A stretch of 64,000 nucleotides of DNA from positions 2,480,001 through 2,544,000 of the forward strand of contig CP069300.1 of the NCBI GenBank assembly GCA_016839165.1, given 5' to 3'. The translations under genes and the position numbers were made by a program. Below are positions 25,923 to 35,761 of the stretch, piece after piece (within the stretch, counting starts at the first letter, position 1; each line of letters starts with the position of its first letter). This DNA is from Bradyrhizobium sp. PSBB068. Lineage in GTDB: Bacteria > Pseudomonadota > Alphaproteobacteria > Rhizobiales > Xanthobacteraceae. Below the pieces are notes generated by a model. The model was not told where the DNA came from. It searched no databases and saw nothing but the letters and a program-made list of their open reading frames with translations.

Positions 25923-27266
25923 GTGACCAACGTTGCGGTAAGATATGGCGGCCGAACGCCCTACCATCGGGCGCAGGCGGATTCGCTCGGCCAAAGTGCA
26001 AAATGGCTCTTTCTGGCGATCGTTTTCATATTGCCGTTTCAACGCGTGCCGTTCGTCAATACGAACCTGCTCGGCATACAAGGCTGCAAGCCCTTCAACC
26101 TGCTGTCGGCGGGAGTCTTGGTCTATCTGCTATTCCAAGTCCCGCTCCTGTCAGCGAGCGACAGGATCGAGCGGACGTCCATTCGCGTTCTTTTGCTATA
26201 CTTCGTCACCTTTGCCATCGCTTTCGCTAGATCAATCCCAAATGCCCCTCTGCTTCATGATCGCCTCCCGGACGTGTTTCCAGAGTCCTATCTGGATTAC
26301 ATCATGTCCTATGGCATGGTTCCGGCGTTCTACATTTTGCCGTTTCTGTTCATTTTGAAGCGATGTCGTTCATTTTCTGAGATTGAGACAGTCGTCGACG
26401 CAATCTGCGTTTCAATTCTGCTCTTGTCGGCTAGTTTCATCCTCGTCGCTCTCATGAATCCATCTGCCGCACTTTCAGGGCGCGCCTCCGTCAACGCGCT
26501 ATGCGAATCCTACTTCGGCATCCACTACAATACGATGGGCACGATATACATCTGCACGGCGCCTTTGTTGCTGTACAAAGCGCTTACTCGCAGCTCACTC
26601 TGGATAGTGCCCGTCGCCTTGTCGCTTTTGGGGCTCCTTCTGCTCTCGTCGCGTAGCGCGCTTCTGACCGTTGTCGGCACTTATGTTCTGATCCTGCTTT
26701 ACAAGCGCAAATTCGCCGTCCTGGCGGTCGGCGCGGCGATGGTTGCCATCGCATCCGTGCTCTGGATCGCGCCAACTGTGGTCGCCATCTTTTCCATTGG
26801 TTTCGACGGGTCCTCGGAGGTGTCGGCTGATGAATTGCTCACTGGCCGCGTAGATTTCATTTGGATACCGCTGCTCAATGAGTGGACGAGTGATCTCGGC
26901 CTGTTTCTGTTCGGCGCGGGACGGTCCGGAATAATAACCAGCGAAGCTTGGTACTCGGGGACGCTGATACAGGCTACTCATGCGCACAACGCGATTATCG
27001 ATTTCTTTCTCGACTGCGGAGCGATCGCTACCGGCATTCTTCTGGTTCTTATGTGCGTCGGGATATCGACCGCTTGGCGCGTCGGCCGACGGTTGCATAA
27101 CGACCTGTATTGGGCCTTGTTTGCGTGCATCGTCGGCTATGGAATAAGCATGTTCACTGAGCGGGAGGTATTTCCATCGTTCGAGAACATGTACCTGTTC
27201 CTTCTCATCGCGATGATGGTCAATCTGGCACGCTTATCCTCGCGCGCAGGCCATACCTCGGCATGA
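25923..27266 (+). CDS. O-antigen ligase/Wzy-like polysaccharide polymerase
   Basis: A 447-residue integral membrane protein with about 11-12 transmembrane segments and a larger periplasmic loop (about 295-345) that contains the conserved region ending HAHNAIIDFFLDCG, typical of the O-antigen ligase/polymerase family. The GTG start at 25923 has AGGAG seven bases upstream, which decides against the longer frame from 25896. It would polymerise exopolysaccharide repeat units at the periplasmic face. The neighbours (Wzz, flippase, transferases) suggest a Wzy-type role. Confidence 0.85.
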   Translation: MTNVAVRYGGRTPYHRAQADSLGQSAKWLFLAIVFILPFQRVPFVNTNLLGIQGCKPFNLLSAGVLVYLLFQVPLLSASDRIERTSIRVLLLYFVTFAIAFARSIPNAPLLHDRLPDVFPESYLDYIMSYGMVPAFYILPFLFILKRCRSFSEIETVVDAICVSILLLSASFILVALMNPSAALSGRASVNALCESYFGIHYNTMGTIYICTAPLLLYKALTRSSLWIVPVALSLLGLLLLSSRSALLTVVGTYVLILLYKRKFAVLAVGAAMVAIASVLWIAPTVVAIFSIGFDGSSEVSADELLTGRVDFIWIPLLNEWTSDLGLFLFGAGRSGIITSEAWYSGTLIQATHAHNAIIDFFLDCGAIATGILLVLMCVGISTAWRVGRRLHNDLYWALFACIVGYGISMFTEREVFPSFENMYLFLLIAMMVNLARLSSRAGHTSA

Positions 27267-27501
27267 GCTGCTGACCATCGCAATCTCTACTGTTACCACG
27301 CCGACGCTGATGCAATAGCGGGGGCGTGGACCATCTGCGCGATTGTTGCCGTGGCTCGTGCCGCAAACGCGGCCGCAAGCCAGTGGGGGTAACTCCAGTT
27401 CCCCATACCTGAACGAAGTGGCGTTCTTGAAACGGAGCGATTGAGCCCGCTTAATGGGGATATTTCACCGTGTTGAGTTCTCGTGTTTTGATGGATTCCA
27501 A

Positions 27502-27777
27502 ATGACTATGTTCGGGCGGGAGATAGCGGTTCGCAACAGCTCGATCGAAGTCTGGAGCCAGCGTGCCCGTGACGAGGAGACCGTGCCGACCCGCTTCGTC
27601 GGTCGCCCCGGTTGTAAGCCCAATGCGATCCGCCAAACGTCGCCGTCTCACGAATTCATCGCGCACGGCGATAGGTCCTACGCTTCGGATGGAGTTCCGT
27701 CCGAGTGCGGGCAGAAGGGCTTCGATGGAATGCACCGTCGCTTGATCAAGCCGGGCGAGCAGGGAGCGCTCCGATGA
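27502..27777 (+). CDS. Doubtful small ORF overlapping the FkbM gene
   Basis: A 91-residue frame (MTMFGREIAVRNSSIEVWSQ...) whose TGA overlaps the start of the following methyltransferase gene (ATGATG), as in coupled genes. Third positions are GC-rich, but the opposite strand is also open here and no family was recognised. Confidence 0.3.
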   Translation: MTMFGREIAVRNSSIEVWSQRARDEETVPTRFVGRPGCKPNAIRQTSPSHEFIAHGDRSYASDGVPSECGQKGFDGMHRRLIKPGEQGALR

Positions 27778-28538
27778 TGGGCTCGCTCAAGCGTATCACG
27801 CAGCGCCTGCTCATCGGCGCGCTCGGGTTTGAAAACTATCTCTTCTTCGTTGCCCAAATGCGCATCGCCACGATCAAGGCGTTCCGTTATGAAGCCGACT
27901 TCCTGTACTTTCTTAGCATGGTGCCGGACGACGGCGTGATCCTTGATATCGGCGCCAATATCGGAGTGACGGCTTACTTCCTGGCGGCCGCGAAGCCTGG
28001 CTCCCGCGTTCATGCGTTCGAGCCGGGGCCTGAGAACTTCAAGAGTCTGACGCGCGTGGTCGCGCGGCACACGCTCGCGAACGTGACAGTTCACGAGTGC
28101 GGCCTGGGCCGTCAGGCTGCGGAGCTTCCCATGATCATGCCCGTGATCGGCGGTATTAAACGTCACGCACTATGTCAGGTCGACGACGGGCATTCCGAAT
28201 ACAAGGATGGCATCCGCTTCCGGATCAAGATAGAGGCGCTGGATGGCGTTCCGGACCTCAAGACGCGCACGGACGTGCACGCGATCAAGATCGATGTCGA
28301 GGAGTTCGAGGCCGAGGTCCTGAAAGGAGGCATGGAGCTGATACGGCGCTGCCGGCCGCTGATCTTCTGCGAGATATGGAAGCCCAAGAACCGCGATGAG
28401 ATTCGTACGCTGTTCGAAGGCGAGCGCTATCGGATGTACGGTTATGAGCACGGCGTGCTCAAGCCTGCAGGCTCTGGTATCAAGAACTTCACGGGAAATT
28501 TCTTCATTATCCCCGACGAATGTCCGCTGCCCCAATAG
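27774..28538 (+). CDS. FkbM-family methyltransferase
   Basis: A 254-residue protein starting at the ATG at 27774 (GGGAG upstream). The SAM-binding motif ILDIGANIGVTAYFLAAA and the following acidic loop HAFEPGPENF are typical for FkbM-type methyltransferases, as is the later VHAIKIDVEEFEAEVLKGG. These enzymes O-methylate sugars or other natural products; here a sugar of the exopolysaccharide is the likely substrate (inference from context). The C-terminal FTGNFFIIP is also a family feature. Confidence 0.88.
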   Translation: MMGSLKRITQRLLIGALGFENYLFFVAQMRIATIKAFRYEADFLYFLSMVPDDGVILDIGANIGVTAYFLAAAKPGSRVHAFEPGPENFKSLTRVVARHTLANVTVHECGLGRQAAELPMIMPVIGGIKRHALCQVDDGHSEYKDGIRFRIKIEALDGVPDLKTRTDVHAIKIDVEEFEAEVLKGGMELIRRCRPLIFCEIWKPKNRDEIRTLFEGERYRMYGYEHGVLKPAGSGIKNFTGNFFIIPDECPLPQ

Positions 28539-28841
28539 AGGTCGCGCCACCGTTCCGATGCCCGGCATGTACTGTGCCGGCTATGCGTGAGCCGCCGGTT
28601 GCAGCCTGTTCTGGCGTGCGCCGGCCGTCGATGCCAAAGTACTACTCACGAAGAGCAACGGAGCGAGGCGGAACGTTTCCATTGGGAGCGTCACCCGCCG
28701 TTGCGCCGGACTGCCAAATGAGCTCAAATCGGCTTGAAAAGCTCGGCTCCACTGGATGGATGAAGGGGCCGAGCCAATGGTCTGGTCGCATCATGCTGCG
28801 CCTGAGTCCGCTCTACTGCAGTCGAAAGTCAATGAATTGTC
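28539..28841. other. Stretch without a recognisable gene
   Basis: 303 bases with one open frame lacking protein character. It presumably holds the promoter or leader for the glycosyltransferase gene at 28842. Confidence 0.3.
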
Positions 28842-30065
28842 GTGACGCGCATCCTGGTCGTAACGCATAAGCCGCTCGCAAGCCTAACCAATGGCCATGA
28901 CCTCCGCGTGTGGCACTTGTGTCGCGAACTGGCGAAGCAGCATGAACTCTACCTTTTGACGGTGAACCTTGGTTCGACGGATGAATCGAGCGGCGGTCTG
29001 GTCGGCTTGTCCGATGTGTTCCAAGAGATCGTTGAAACGCCGAAGTTTCCGACTCACAGGCCCTCGCTGAAGCGGCACTTCCGTCGAAATGACTCGGACT
29101 ATTACTCGCTTTCCTATCCCCATCACCTTTCAGCGATCACCAAATCCATCGCTGACTTCTGCGAAGAGCACAGTATCACTCATATGATCGTCTTCTGCCT
29201 GGTGCTTGCGGAGTTCGTCCGTCCGTTCTCGAGCGATAAGAAGATACTCTTTGATCTCATCGACAGTGAAGTTCTAACGCTGACCAGACAGATACAGTTC
29301 TTTCCGCCGTGGCCCGCGCAACTGCGATCGCGCCTGGACGCGCACGTGATGCGCGCGCGCCGTGCAAGGGCGGAGGCCTGTTTGCCCCATTGGTTCAATC
29401 ATGTCACAACGGTCAATGAAGCAGATTCCGATACCGTATGCAGGCTGTCTGGCAGATCTGCGAACGTCAGCACCGTGCCGAACGGGGTCTCGCCCGACCT
29501 GGCAGAGACATTTGAGTCAAATGCGCGTGTCGCCAAGCGGAGGGGAGTGGCATTCTGGGGCAATCTTGCCTTCAAGCCGAACCGCGACGCGGTTCGTTTT
29601 TTCTACCAGGACGTCTATCGACCGTACCTGGCTCCAGCTGGAATTGAGTGGTGCGTAGTGGGCAAAGATGCGGAAGGGTGGCTTCTGGAGGCTGCAAGGC
29701 GAGACGACGGTATTCGCCTCACTGGGTTTGTCGACGATATCTGTTCAGTGCTCGCTGAGTATCCGATAATGGTAAATCCAATGCGAATTGGCAGTGGATT
29801 GAAGAACAAGGTACTTGAGGCATTTGCCATGGGGTTGGCCGTGGTTTCAACGGGAGTAGGCATCGAGGCGCTTGGCAAGGCGCGCGAAGGCGTCGACTAC
29901 GTGCGCGCCGACGATCCCGAGAAAGTCGCGACTGCGATCAAGTTGCTCATTGAAGACGAAGGCCGTCGACACTCCATGATCCAGAGCGCCCGAAAGGTGA
30001 TGCTGGAGCATTATACCTGGAGCAGGGTCGCTCGTGACCTCGATGCGCTCGTGGGCTCATTGTGA
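28842..30065 (+). CDS. Glycosyltransferase, family 4-like (GT-B)
   Basis: A 407-residue retaining GT-B type transferase. The N-terminal acceptor domain starts MTRILVVTHKPLASLTNG at a GTG. The C-terminal donor domain has VAFWGNLAFKPN, IRLTGFVDDI and the EAFAMGLAVVSTGVGIEAL stretch, which corresponds to the conserved glutamate motif of glycosyltransferase group 1 enzymes. It would transfer a sugar during repeat-unit assembly at the cytoplasmic face; donor and acceptor cannot be read from the sequence. No strong ribosome binding site precedes the GTG. Confidence 0.87.
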   Translation: MTRILVVTHKPLASLTNGHDLRVWHLCRELAKQHELYLLTVNLGSTDESSGGLVGLSDVFQEIVETPKFPTHRPSLKRHFRRNDSDYYSLSYPHHLSAITKSIADFCEEHSITHMIVFCLVLAEFVRPFSSDKKILFDLIDSEVLTLTRQIQFFPPWPAQLRSRLDAHVMRARRARAEACLPHWFNHVTTVNEADSDTVCRLSGRSANVSTVPNGVSPDLAETFESNARVAKRRGVAFWGNLAFKPNRDAVRFFYQDVYRPYLAPAGIEWCVVGKDAEGWLLEAARRDDGIRLTGFVDDICSVLAEYPIMVNPMRIGSGLKNKVLEAFAMGLAVVSTGVGIEALGKAREGVDYVRADDPEKVATAIKLLIEDEGRRHSMIQSARKVMLEHYTWSRVARDLDALVGSL

Positions 30066-30073
30066 GTGCCGCG

Positions 30074-30111
30074 ACAGGTTCGTCCATGATTTACAGGTTC
30101 GTCCATGATTT
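30074..30111. repeat. Perfect 19-bp tandem duplication
   Basis: ACAGGTTCGTCCATGATTT occurs twice head to tail (30074-30092 and 30093-30111), just after the glycosyltransferase stop. It is either a recent slippage duplication or a paired site. Confidence 0.9.
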
Positions 30112-30357
30112 GATGTCGGTTGGCGCTGCCGTCTGACGAGGTGCACTCAAACTGGTCTTGCGAGACTGATGAGAAGTGGTTCGAGAGAGGTGCACTGTGA
30201 GCAAGCTCATTGTCATCAAGTCCTTGTTCGCTTGATCCGTTGTTTTTCAGTCCTGCGGTTCCGGAGTTCGTCGGTGAGTTATGATCGCTTTTTTGCAAGC
30301 TATGCGGGCCGCCGTTCGAGCGTTCGGCGGTCGATGCTATCGCGAGGTCGCTGATCC

Positions 30358-31812
30358 ATGGCATCGATACTGCGTCAAGGAATTGCACTCTCGGCTGCGC
30401 AATACACCGAACAGGTGATCATGCTATTGACGCCGGTCGTTCTGGTGCGAACGATTGGTCCAACAGCGTTCGGTGAATACCGGCTGTTCTGGCTACTCGT
30501 AACGACGGTGGCCCTGTTGTTCTCCTTCAACATGCCCCGCAGCCTGCTTTTCTTCTTTGTTCGGCTGGGTCCGGAGGCGCGGCGGGTTTACGTCGGGCAG
30601 ACGGTCTTGTTCCTGCTGGCCACAACGATGATTGCGGTGCTACTGGTTTTTGCCTTCGGTTTTGCCCTTCCATCGGGTATGAGAGATCTGCTGCAGGCTC
30701 ACGGAGCGCTACTAGCGATTTTTCTATTCGTCTGGAATCTGGGCTTATTGTTGGACGTGTTGCCCAACGCCGTAGGGCAGATCCGCTGGCAGGCGCAAGC
30801 CATCCTGGCTTCATCCGTGCTGAGGGCCGCGCTGATCATTTCAGCGGCCGTCGTGTTCCATCGATTTGAAGAGGTGCTCATCGCAGCCTTGATTGCCGCT
30901 GCCGTGCGCGTAGGGCTTCTGGCTGTCTTTATCGTACGGCATTGCGGTATCCGACTGTTTCCGATCGAGAAAGAGCAGTTGCGCGTACAGCTTCGCTACG
31001 CCCTCCCGTTCGGTGTGGCCGGTCTGCTGTGGAGCGTACGGAAGCAGGCGGAACTATGGATTGTCGCAGCGATGTTTTCATCAGGCATGTTCGGCATCTT
31101 TTCAATAGCGACGACGTTGCTCATGCCGTTCGAAGTGTTGAGAGGTGGGCTGGGGAATCTGCTCCTGCCAAAGATGAGTCATTTCCATTCATTGGGTCGC
31201 CACGAAGAGCTGTTGCGCCTGAACAACCAAGGCAACGTTATCATCAGTGCGGTCATGTTCCCCGCCATCGCGGCATTGTTCGTCTTTGCCGACGAAGTCA
31301 TTCAGTTGCTGTTTACGAAGGAGTACGTGAGTGGCTCTCCCGTGCTGCGGATCTATCTGATTCAAACGTTGATCTCGACTGAGATCACCACGCTGCTCAA
31401 CGTGTTCGGACAGGGCTCGGCCAACATGCGTTATGAAGCTGCGATCCTGCCCTTTGCCCTGTTAACGAGCCTGGCCGGCGTCTGGTATTACGGTTTGCCG
31501 GGGGCGGCGATCGGGTCGGTACTAACAACCTTCGTTGTGTATGTGTTCTTTCTGAGAAGACTTTCCCAGGTGATGAGCATTCCGATCGCAAAGTTGCAGG
31601 ATTGGAAGAACCTTGGGCTGATTTTGGTTGCATCGGTGTTGGCGGCAATGCTGGTGCGGCTTTCGGTTGATTTGCTGCAGCCGCCGGTTCCGGTTGCTGC
31701 GCTGGTTGGGCCGGCCGCGGTTCTGGTGTGTTATGCGGCTATGTTGTTTGTGACCGGATACTATCGGACCCTGGCGGAGGTTCGGCGAGAATGGGGAGTT
31801 CTCGGCGCGTGA
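30358..31812 (+). CDS. Oligosaccharide flippase (Wzx-like, MOP superfamily)
   Basis: A 484-residue protein with about 12-14 transmembrane helices in the layout of polysaccharide flippases (N-terminal LSAAQYTEQVIMLLTPVVLV and IGPTAFGEYRLFWLL; C-terminal polysaccharide-synthesis domain with EYVSGSPVLRIYLIQT). It would flip undecaprenyl-linked repeat units to the periplasm for the Wzy-like polymerase. The ATG start at 30358 follows a region without strong SD. It is the only flippase candidate in the window. Confidence 0.88.
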   Translation: MASILRQGIALSAAQYTEQVIMLLTPVVLVRTIGPTAFGEYRLFWLLVTTVALLFSFNMPRSLLFFFVRLGPEARRVYVGQTVLFLLATTMIAVLLVFAFGFALPSGMRDLLQAHGALLAIFLFVWNLGLLLDVLPNAVGQIRWQAQAILASSVLRAALIISAAVVFHRFEEVLIAALIAAAVRVGLLAVFIVRHCGIRLFPIEKEQLRVQLRYALPFGVAGLLWSVRKQAELWIVAAMFSSGMFGIFSIATTLLMPFEVLRGGLGNLLLPKMSHFHSLGRHEELLRLNNQGNVIISAVMFPAIAALFVFADEVIQLLFTKEYVSGSPVLRIYLIQTLISTEITTLLNVFGQGSANMRYEAAILPFALLTSLAGVWYYGLPGAAIGSVLTTFVVYVFFLRRLSQVMSIPIAKLQDWKNLGLILVASVLAAMLVRLSVDLLQPPVPVAALVGPAAVLVCYAAMLFVTGYYRTLAEVRREWGVLGA

Positions 31813-31879
31813 CGCAACGCGATCGCGGAAGAAGCCGGCGCGAGTTGGTAGAGCTCCATGGCGGGACGATGGTCATTCG

Positions 31880-33142
31880 TCAGTGCGCCATCGGCCAATC
31901 GTATTCGGCTGCAATGCTCCGCATGATTTCGTTAGCCAGCTGGCCGCCTTGATCTCCGTTCGTCATGATAACAGCGCCATCTCCGTTTTCGAACATGGTC
32001 ATCAAACTGACGAACCCATCGTTGACGCCCGCATGCAGGAACCGTCGATGCGGTGCGACCCCAACAACGATGGGACCAAGTCCATAGTTGCCAAGGCCGG
32101 GCGTGAGCATTTGGAGAGTCATGGCCTGGGACAGCACGGACGTATCTCGGCCGCTCCAGGCGCGGACCACGCCCAGCGCGAATTGCGCAACGTCCGTTGG
32201 CGTCGTCCACAACCCTGCGGCAGCCAGTTCGGGATAGATATGCGGGCCTCCCGGCACCGGCGCTCCCGCCGCTCGGTAGGGCGTTGCGGCCAGTGGAGCG
32301 TCATTTATGGGTAGCGGTTGGAGAAAGCTGCTGTGCGTCATTCCGAACGGCTTGAGGACAAGCTCGTCAAGTAGTTTTGGGAACGGTGTCCCGGTTACGT
32401 CGATGAGCAGTTGTTGCACGATCGTGTACCCGCCGCTGGAGTACTCGAATTTTGTTCCGGGCTCGTGATCCACGACAATGGGGGCGGTGTTTACAGGCGC
32501 CGTTCCGCCGCTCGTCAGCGTCGCTGTGGGCTGGCCCGTCCGTCGCGCAAGGAAGTTTGGTTCGCGCTCATAGTACGACGCGCCATTGAGAACGTCGACG
32601 AGCGATGGAATTGGTGCGCCTACGGGATATCCCGGAAAGTAGGGGACAGTTATGCCAGCCGAATGGTTCAGCAGTCTTCGAAGTGTGACCTGGGTTCGAT
32701 CAGTGAACGAGTTAACGGGAATCTTCCAGCTTTTAAGGGAGCGATTGACGTCGCCATCGAGATCGAGAGTTCCGGCCTGAGCTAACGCGAGCGCTGCTAC
32801 AGCGGTAACGACTTTGCTGATTGAGGCTGCCTGGAACAGCGTTTCAGGAAGCACAGGCGGACCACCAATGGTGGCAACCCCGAACCCGCGGGCCTCGATG
32901 ACGCCGTCATGAACCACGGCGATGCTGACGCCGGGAACGTGCAGTTCGTCCATCCGATCTGCAAGTTTCATCGGAGACTCGCTTGCGGTGGCAGCCCGCA
33001 GTCCATTCACGATACGCTGCAGGCGCTGCTCGAAGTCGCCGGTGCGCCCTGGGAGTGCGCCGTCTCGTGCGAGCGAAGCCGGGAGGGTTGCGATGCTTGC
33101 TGCGATGACGAGCAAGGCGATGCGGCCGACGTTGGGAATCAT
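31880..33142 (-). CDS. Secreted serine hydrolase of the beta-lactamase class C/S12 family
   Basis: A 420-residue protein with an N-terminal signal peptide (IALLVIAASIATLPASLA). The catalytic SxxK motif is visible as Ser107-Ile-Ser-Lys110, the Tyr motif as EYSSGGYT, and the third motif as HAGVNDG. The family includes class C beta-lactamases, D,D-peptidases and esterases; the substrate cannot be predicted. It is the only gene here not obviously tied to polysaccharide synthesis, and it lies opposite to its neighbours, convergent with the flippase gene. Confidence 0.87.
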   Translation of the reverse strand: MIPNVGRIALLVIAASIATLPASLARDGALPGRTGDFEQRLQRIVNGLRAATASESPMKLADRMDELHVPGVSIAVVHDGVIEARGFGVATIGGPPVLPETLFQAASISKVVTAVAALALAQAGTLDLDGDVNRSLKSWKIPVNSFTDRTQVTLRRLLNHSAGITVPYFPGYPVGAPIPSLVDVLNGASYYEREPNFLARRTGQPTATLTSGGTAPVNTAPIVVDHEPGTKFEYSSGGYTIVQQLLIDVTGTPFPKLLDELVLKPFGMTHSSFLQPLPINDAPLAATPYRAAGAPVPGGPHIYPELAAAGLWTTPTDVAQFALGVVRAWSGRDTSVLSQAMTLQMLTPGLGNYGLGPIVVGVAPHRRFLHAGVNDGFVSLMTMFENGDGAVIMTNGDQGGQLANEIMRSIAAEYDWPMAH

Positions 33143-33278
33143 CGACGTGGAGCTCCACGGGCGGCCAATGGATTGGGCCAGGCGAGCATATCTAGCAAGA
33201 ACACGGTACCCCGGGTAGGGATGGCGTCAACCGTTGAAACCGCCGCCGCTGCCGGCGCACTCTGCTGCCCGTGCGCGC

Positions 33279-33623
33279 CTACAATCCGTGCCAAGCCAAG
33301 ATCTCCTCCAGACGATTGCTGAGCTCCCAAAGCTCCCCTGGTCGGGGCACATTTGGAGCCGGCCGGTCTGGATTCCAGCAGCGATCGAGAATGGGTAATC
33401 CGAAAGGGTCGAGCCGCGTATCGATGCAAAAGATTATGCTTGTGGGCATGGCGACGCGGCGAAACTCGAGCTCTTGCGGATTGTTGACGACCAGGAGAAG
33501 TGGACGTTCAATCGATAGAATTCGAGCGACCCTGAGAGAAGCGAGCCGGGCGGAGGGTACAATACATGGCGGTTCTGATGCGCTTCTCCGGAGATCTTGG
33601 GGGCGGCGTGACTTTGAATGCAA
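33279..33623 (-). CDS. Doubtful hypothetical ORF or gene tail
   Basis: A 114-residue minus-strand frame with protein-like content (VARILSIERPLLLVVNNPQE, LWELSNRLEEILAWHGL) that overlaps the start of the methyltransferase-like gene on the other strand. No ribosome binding site is clear. It may be the remains of a gene cut by insertion of the neighbouring one. Confidence 0.3.
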   Translation of the reverse strand: MHSKSRRPQDLRRSASEPPCIVPSARLASLRVARILSIERPLLLVVNNPQELEFRRVAMPTSIIFCIDTRLDPFGLPILDRCWNPDRPAPNVPRPGELWELSNRLEEILAWHGL

Positions 33624-34453
33624 GGGACTTTCTGACGGAAGGTGATGTCTTTACGCAGACACAGGAAGCAGCGTTCTTCGCCTCAATTCGTCTGCGCAAT
33701 GGCACCTACAAGACCACCGATCATCATCGCCTCGATGATCTCAATGAGATGGTTATCGGTGAGTGGAAGAAACTCGGCAGCAAGCCGAGCCAGATCATGG
33801 ACGTAGGCGTATCGTCGGGGATTTCGTCGCTCGAATGGGCGGATGCTCTGACGCGTGCCGGCGTCGAGGCGAAGATCCTGGCGAGCGATCTGTGCATGCG
33901 CGGGAGCCTTTTGCGCCTGTTGCCGGGATATGATGTTCTTCTCGATCGTGATGGCAGGGTGCTTCAGCACATCGTCGCCAATCGTCCGGTGCGCTGGTAT
34001 CTGAATGGTCCGCGGGACTTTCTGAAGGGCACCGGATTCGTGGTTGCCGCGCTCAACGCACTTGCAGGCGCGCTCCTGCCTCTCGCCAACGCGAGGGGGG
34101 AGGCGAAGGACATACTCCTGGTGAACCCGCATGCCCGCGACGACGCACGTCTGAGCTTTGCCGACGATGACATTCTGGCGCCGAACCCGGCGCAACTGCG
34201 CCGCCGGTTCAACGCGATCCGCGTGTCAAATCTGCTCAATCATGGTTATTTCAACGATGCGCAGTTGCTCGGCGCTGTCGGCAATCTCAGGGATCGCCTA
34301 GTCGGTGCCGGCTCGTTCCTCATCGTGAATCGAACACTCGCAGACGGCACCAATCACGGCACGCTCTTCCGGCTCAACGACGCGAACGAATTCGAGGCGG
34401 TGGCCAGGCTACGGGAGGGGAGTGAGATTGAAAGTATCGTGTTGGCAGCTTGA
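33566..34453 (+). CDS. SAM-dependent methyltransferase-like protein
   Basis: A 295-residue protein; the ATG at 33566 has GAGGG eight bases upstream. Residues of about 78-95 (IMDVGVSSGISSLEWADAL) resemble motif I of class I methyltransferases, and the region around NDAQLLGAVGNLRDRLVGAG resembles the helix before strand 5, followed by FLIVNRT. The rest is divergent, and the C-terminal half has no recognised domain. In this locus it may modify a sugar or lipid intermediate, which is inference from context. Confidence 0.65.
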   Translation: MAVLMRFSGDLGGGVTLNARDFLTEGDVFTQTQEAAFFASIRLRNGTYKTTDHHRLDDLNEMVIGEWKKLGSKPSQIMDVGVSSGISSLEWADALTRAGVEAKILASDLCMRGSLLRLLPGYDVLLDRDGRVLQHIVANRPVRWYLNGPRDFLKGTGFVVAALNALAGALLPLANARGEAKDILLVNPHARDDARLSFADDDILAPNPAQLRRRFNAIRVSNLLNHGYFNDAQLLGAVGNLRDRLVGAGSFLIVNRTLADGTNHGTLFRLNDANEFEAVARLREGSEIESIVLAA

Positions 34454-34603
34454 CGCGAGACGATCGAACTTCTTGATGAAGGCAAGGCTCGCTCTTTGGC
34501 TGCACAAACTGAGAAGCCATACACCTTGCGTTCACGGGCAATGCCGCGTTCATGTCGCCGAGCTTCTTTTCATGGAACGGGCCCATTAAGAACGGGGTGT
34601 TGA

Positions 34604-35761
34604 GTGCGTATTCTCTCGATGGACTTTTCCATTCCTTATCTGATGAGAGATGAGAACTATCCGATTGGCGGGTGGGCGATCGAGCTCGCAGTGTGGCTTC
34701 GCGCGCTTGAGAACGCCGGCCATGACACTGCTGTGCTCACCTGGAAGGGCGCGCTGGAGCACGTGGGTTCGGGACAGCAAATCAAGCTTATCGAAACTTA
34801 CGATCCCGCCCGCGGCATTCGGGTCGCGAAGTATTTCTATTCATATATTCCGAAAGTATTGGCGGCTGCCCGCAGCTATCGCCCGGATGTTCTGGTGCAA
34901 GGCGTATGTGGGATACATACTGCCATGATGGCGTTCGTGGCGGACCAACTAAGGGTGCCGTTCGTTTATCGCGTTGTAAGCGACATAGATGTCGACGAGC
35001 GATGTAAGGCTCTCCTTCCATCCTATGAATGGATATCCTATTCGTGGGCCAGGCATCGCACCGCCGGGTTTCTCTGTCAGAATGAGTATCAGCGCGGAAA
35101 GTTGGCAGCGCTCTTTCCGGGCAAGCCAGTGCACGTTCTCCACAATCCGTTTGCTGTAGCAGAGGATGCGGCTGCCCCTCTGCCGCGCACGAAGCGTGGA
35201 TACGTTGCCTGGCTCGGTGTCTTCCGCTATCCGAAGAACTTGCCTCTGCTGTTCCGGATTGCTCAGGCCCTGCCGGCCGTCAACTTCCGCGTGGCGGGGA
35301 TGACGTCACCGAACACTGATCAATCGACGCTGGACGCCGTGAATGGTTTGCGTCAGCTGCCGAACGTTGAATTGGTTGGCTATGTCAGGCGAGCGGACGT
35401 CCAGCGCTTTCTGTCAGAAGCAACGATGCTCCTCTGTACGTCGGATTTCGAGGGATTCTCGAACGCGTTTCTGGAGGCGCTCGCCGTAGGTGCCCCCATC
35501 GTGACGCGTCGGCATGTTGATCCGGACTCGATTGTCGAGCGTCATATGCTGGGTGCATCGGTCGAAGACGAGTTGGAGCTTTCCAATTCCGTGAGTGCGA
35601 TTTGGAATATGGACGCGGGTGAATACGACGCACTCAGCCGGCGATGTCAGATCTACGTCAAGGCCAATCACTCCCCGGCGGTAAAGACGCACGAGTTGAT
35701 GGCGGCTTTGACGCCTCTTGTCGCCGGGTCAAAAGGCTCGGGCGCGACTGTTCTGAACTGA
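34604..35761 (+). CDS. Glycosyltransferase, family 4-like (GT-B)
   Basis: A 385-residue protein starting at a GTG (MRILSMDFSIPYLMRDENYP). The N-terminal Gly-rich loop (YPIGGWAIELAVWLRALENA) and the C-terminal donor domain (VAWLGVFRYPKNLPLLFRIA, LCTSDFEGFSNAFLEALAVG) mark a GT-B retaining enzyme; the two Glu of the E-x7-E motif are in the latter segment. It probably adds one sugar to the exopolysaccharide repeat unit. The 150-base gap to the preceding methyltransferase-like gene is compatible with one transcript. Confidence 0.88.
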   Translation: MRILSMDFSIPYLMRDENYPIGGWAIELAVWLRALENAGHDTAVLTWKGALEHVGSGQQIKLIETYDPARGIRVAKYFYSYIPKVLAAARSYRPDVLVQGVCGIHTAMMAFVADQLRVPFVYRVVSDIDVDERCKALLPSYEWISYSWARHRTAGFLCQNEYQRGKLAALFPGKPVHVLHNPFAVAEDAAAPLPRTKRGYVAWLGVFRYPKNLPLLFRIAQALPAVNFRVAGMTSPNTDQSTLDAVNGLRQLPNVELVGYVRRADVQRFLSEATMLLCTSDFEGFSNAFLEALAVGAPIVTRRHVDPDSIVERHMLGASVEDELELSNSVSAIWNMDAGEYDALSRRCQIYVKANHSPAVKTHELMAALTPLVAGSKGSGATVLN

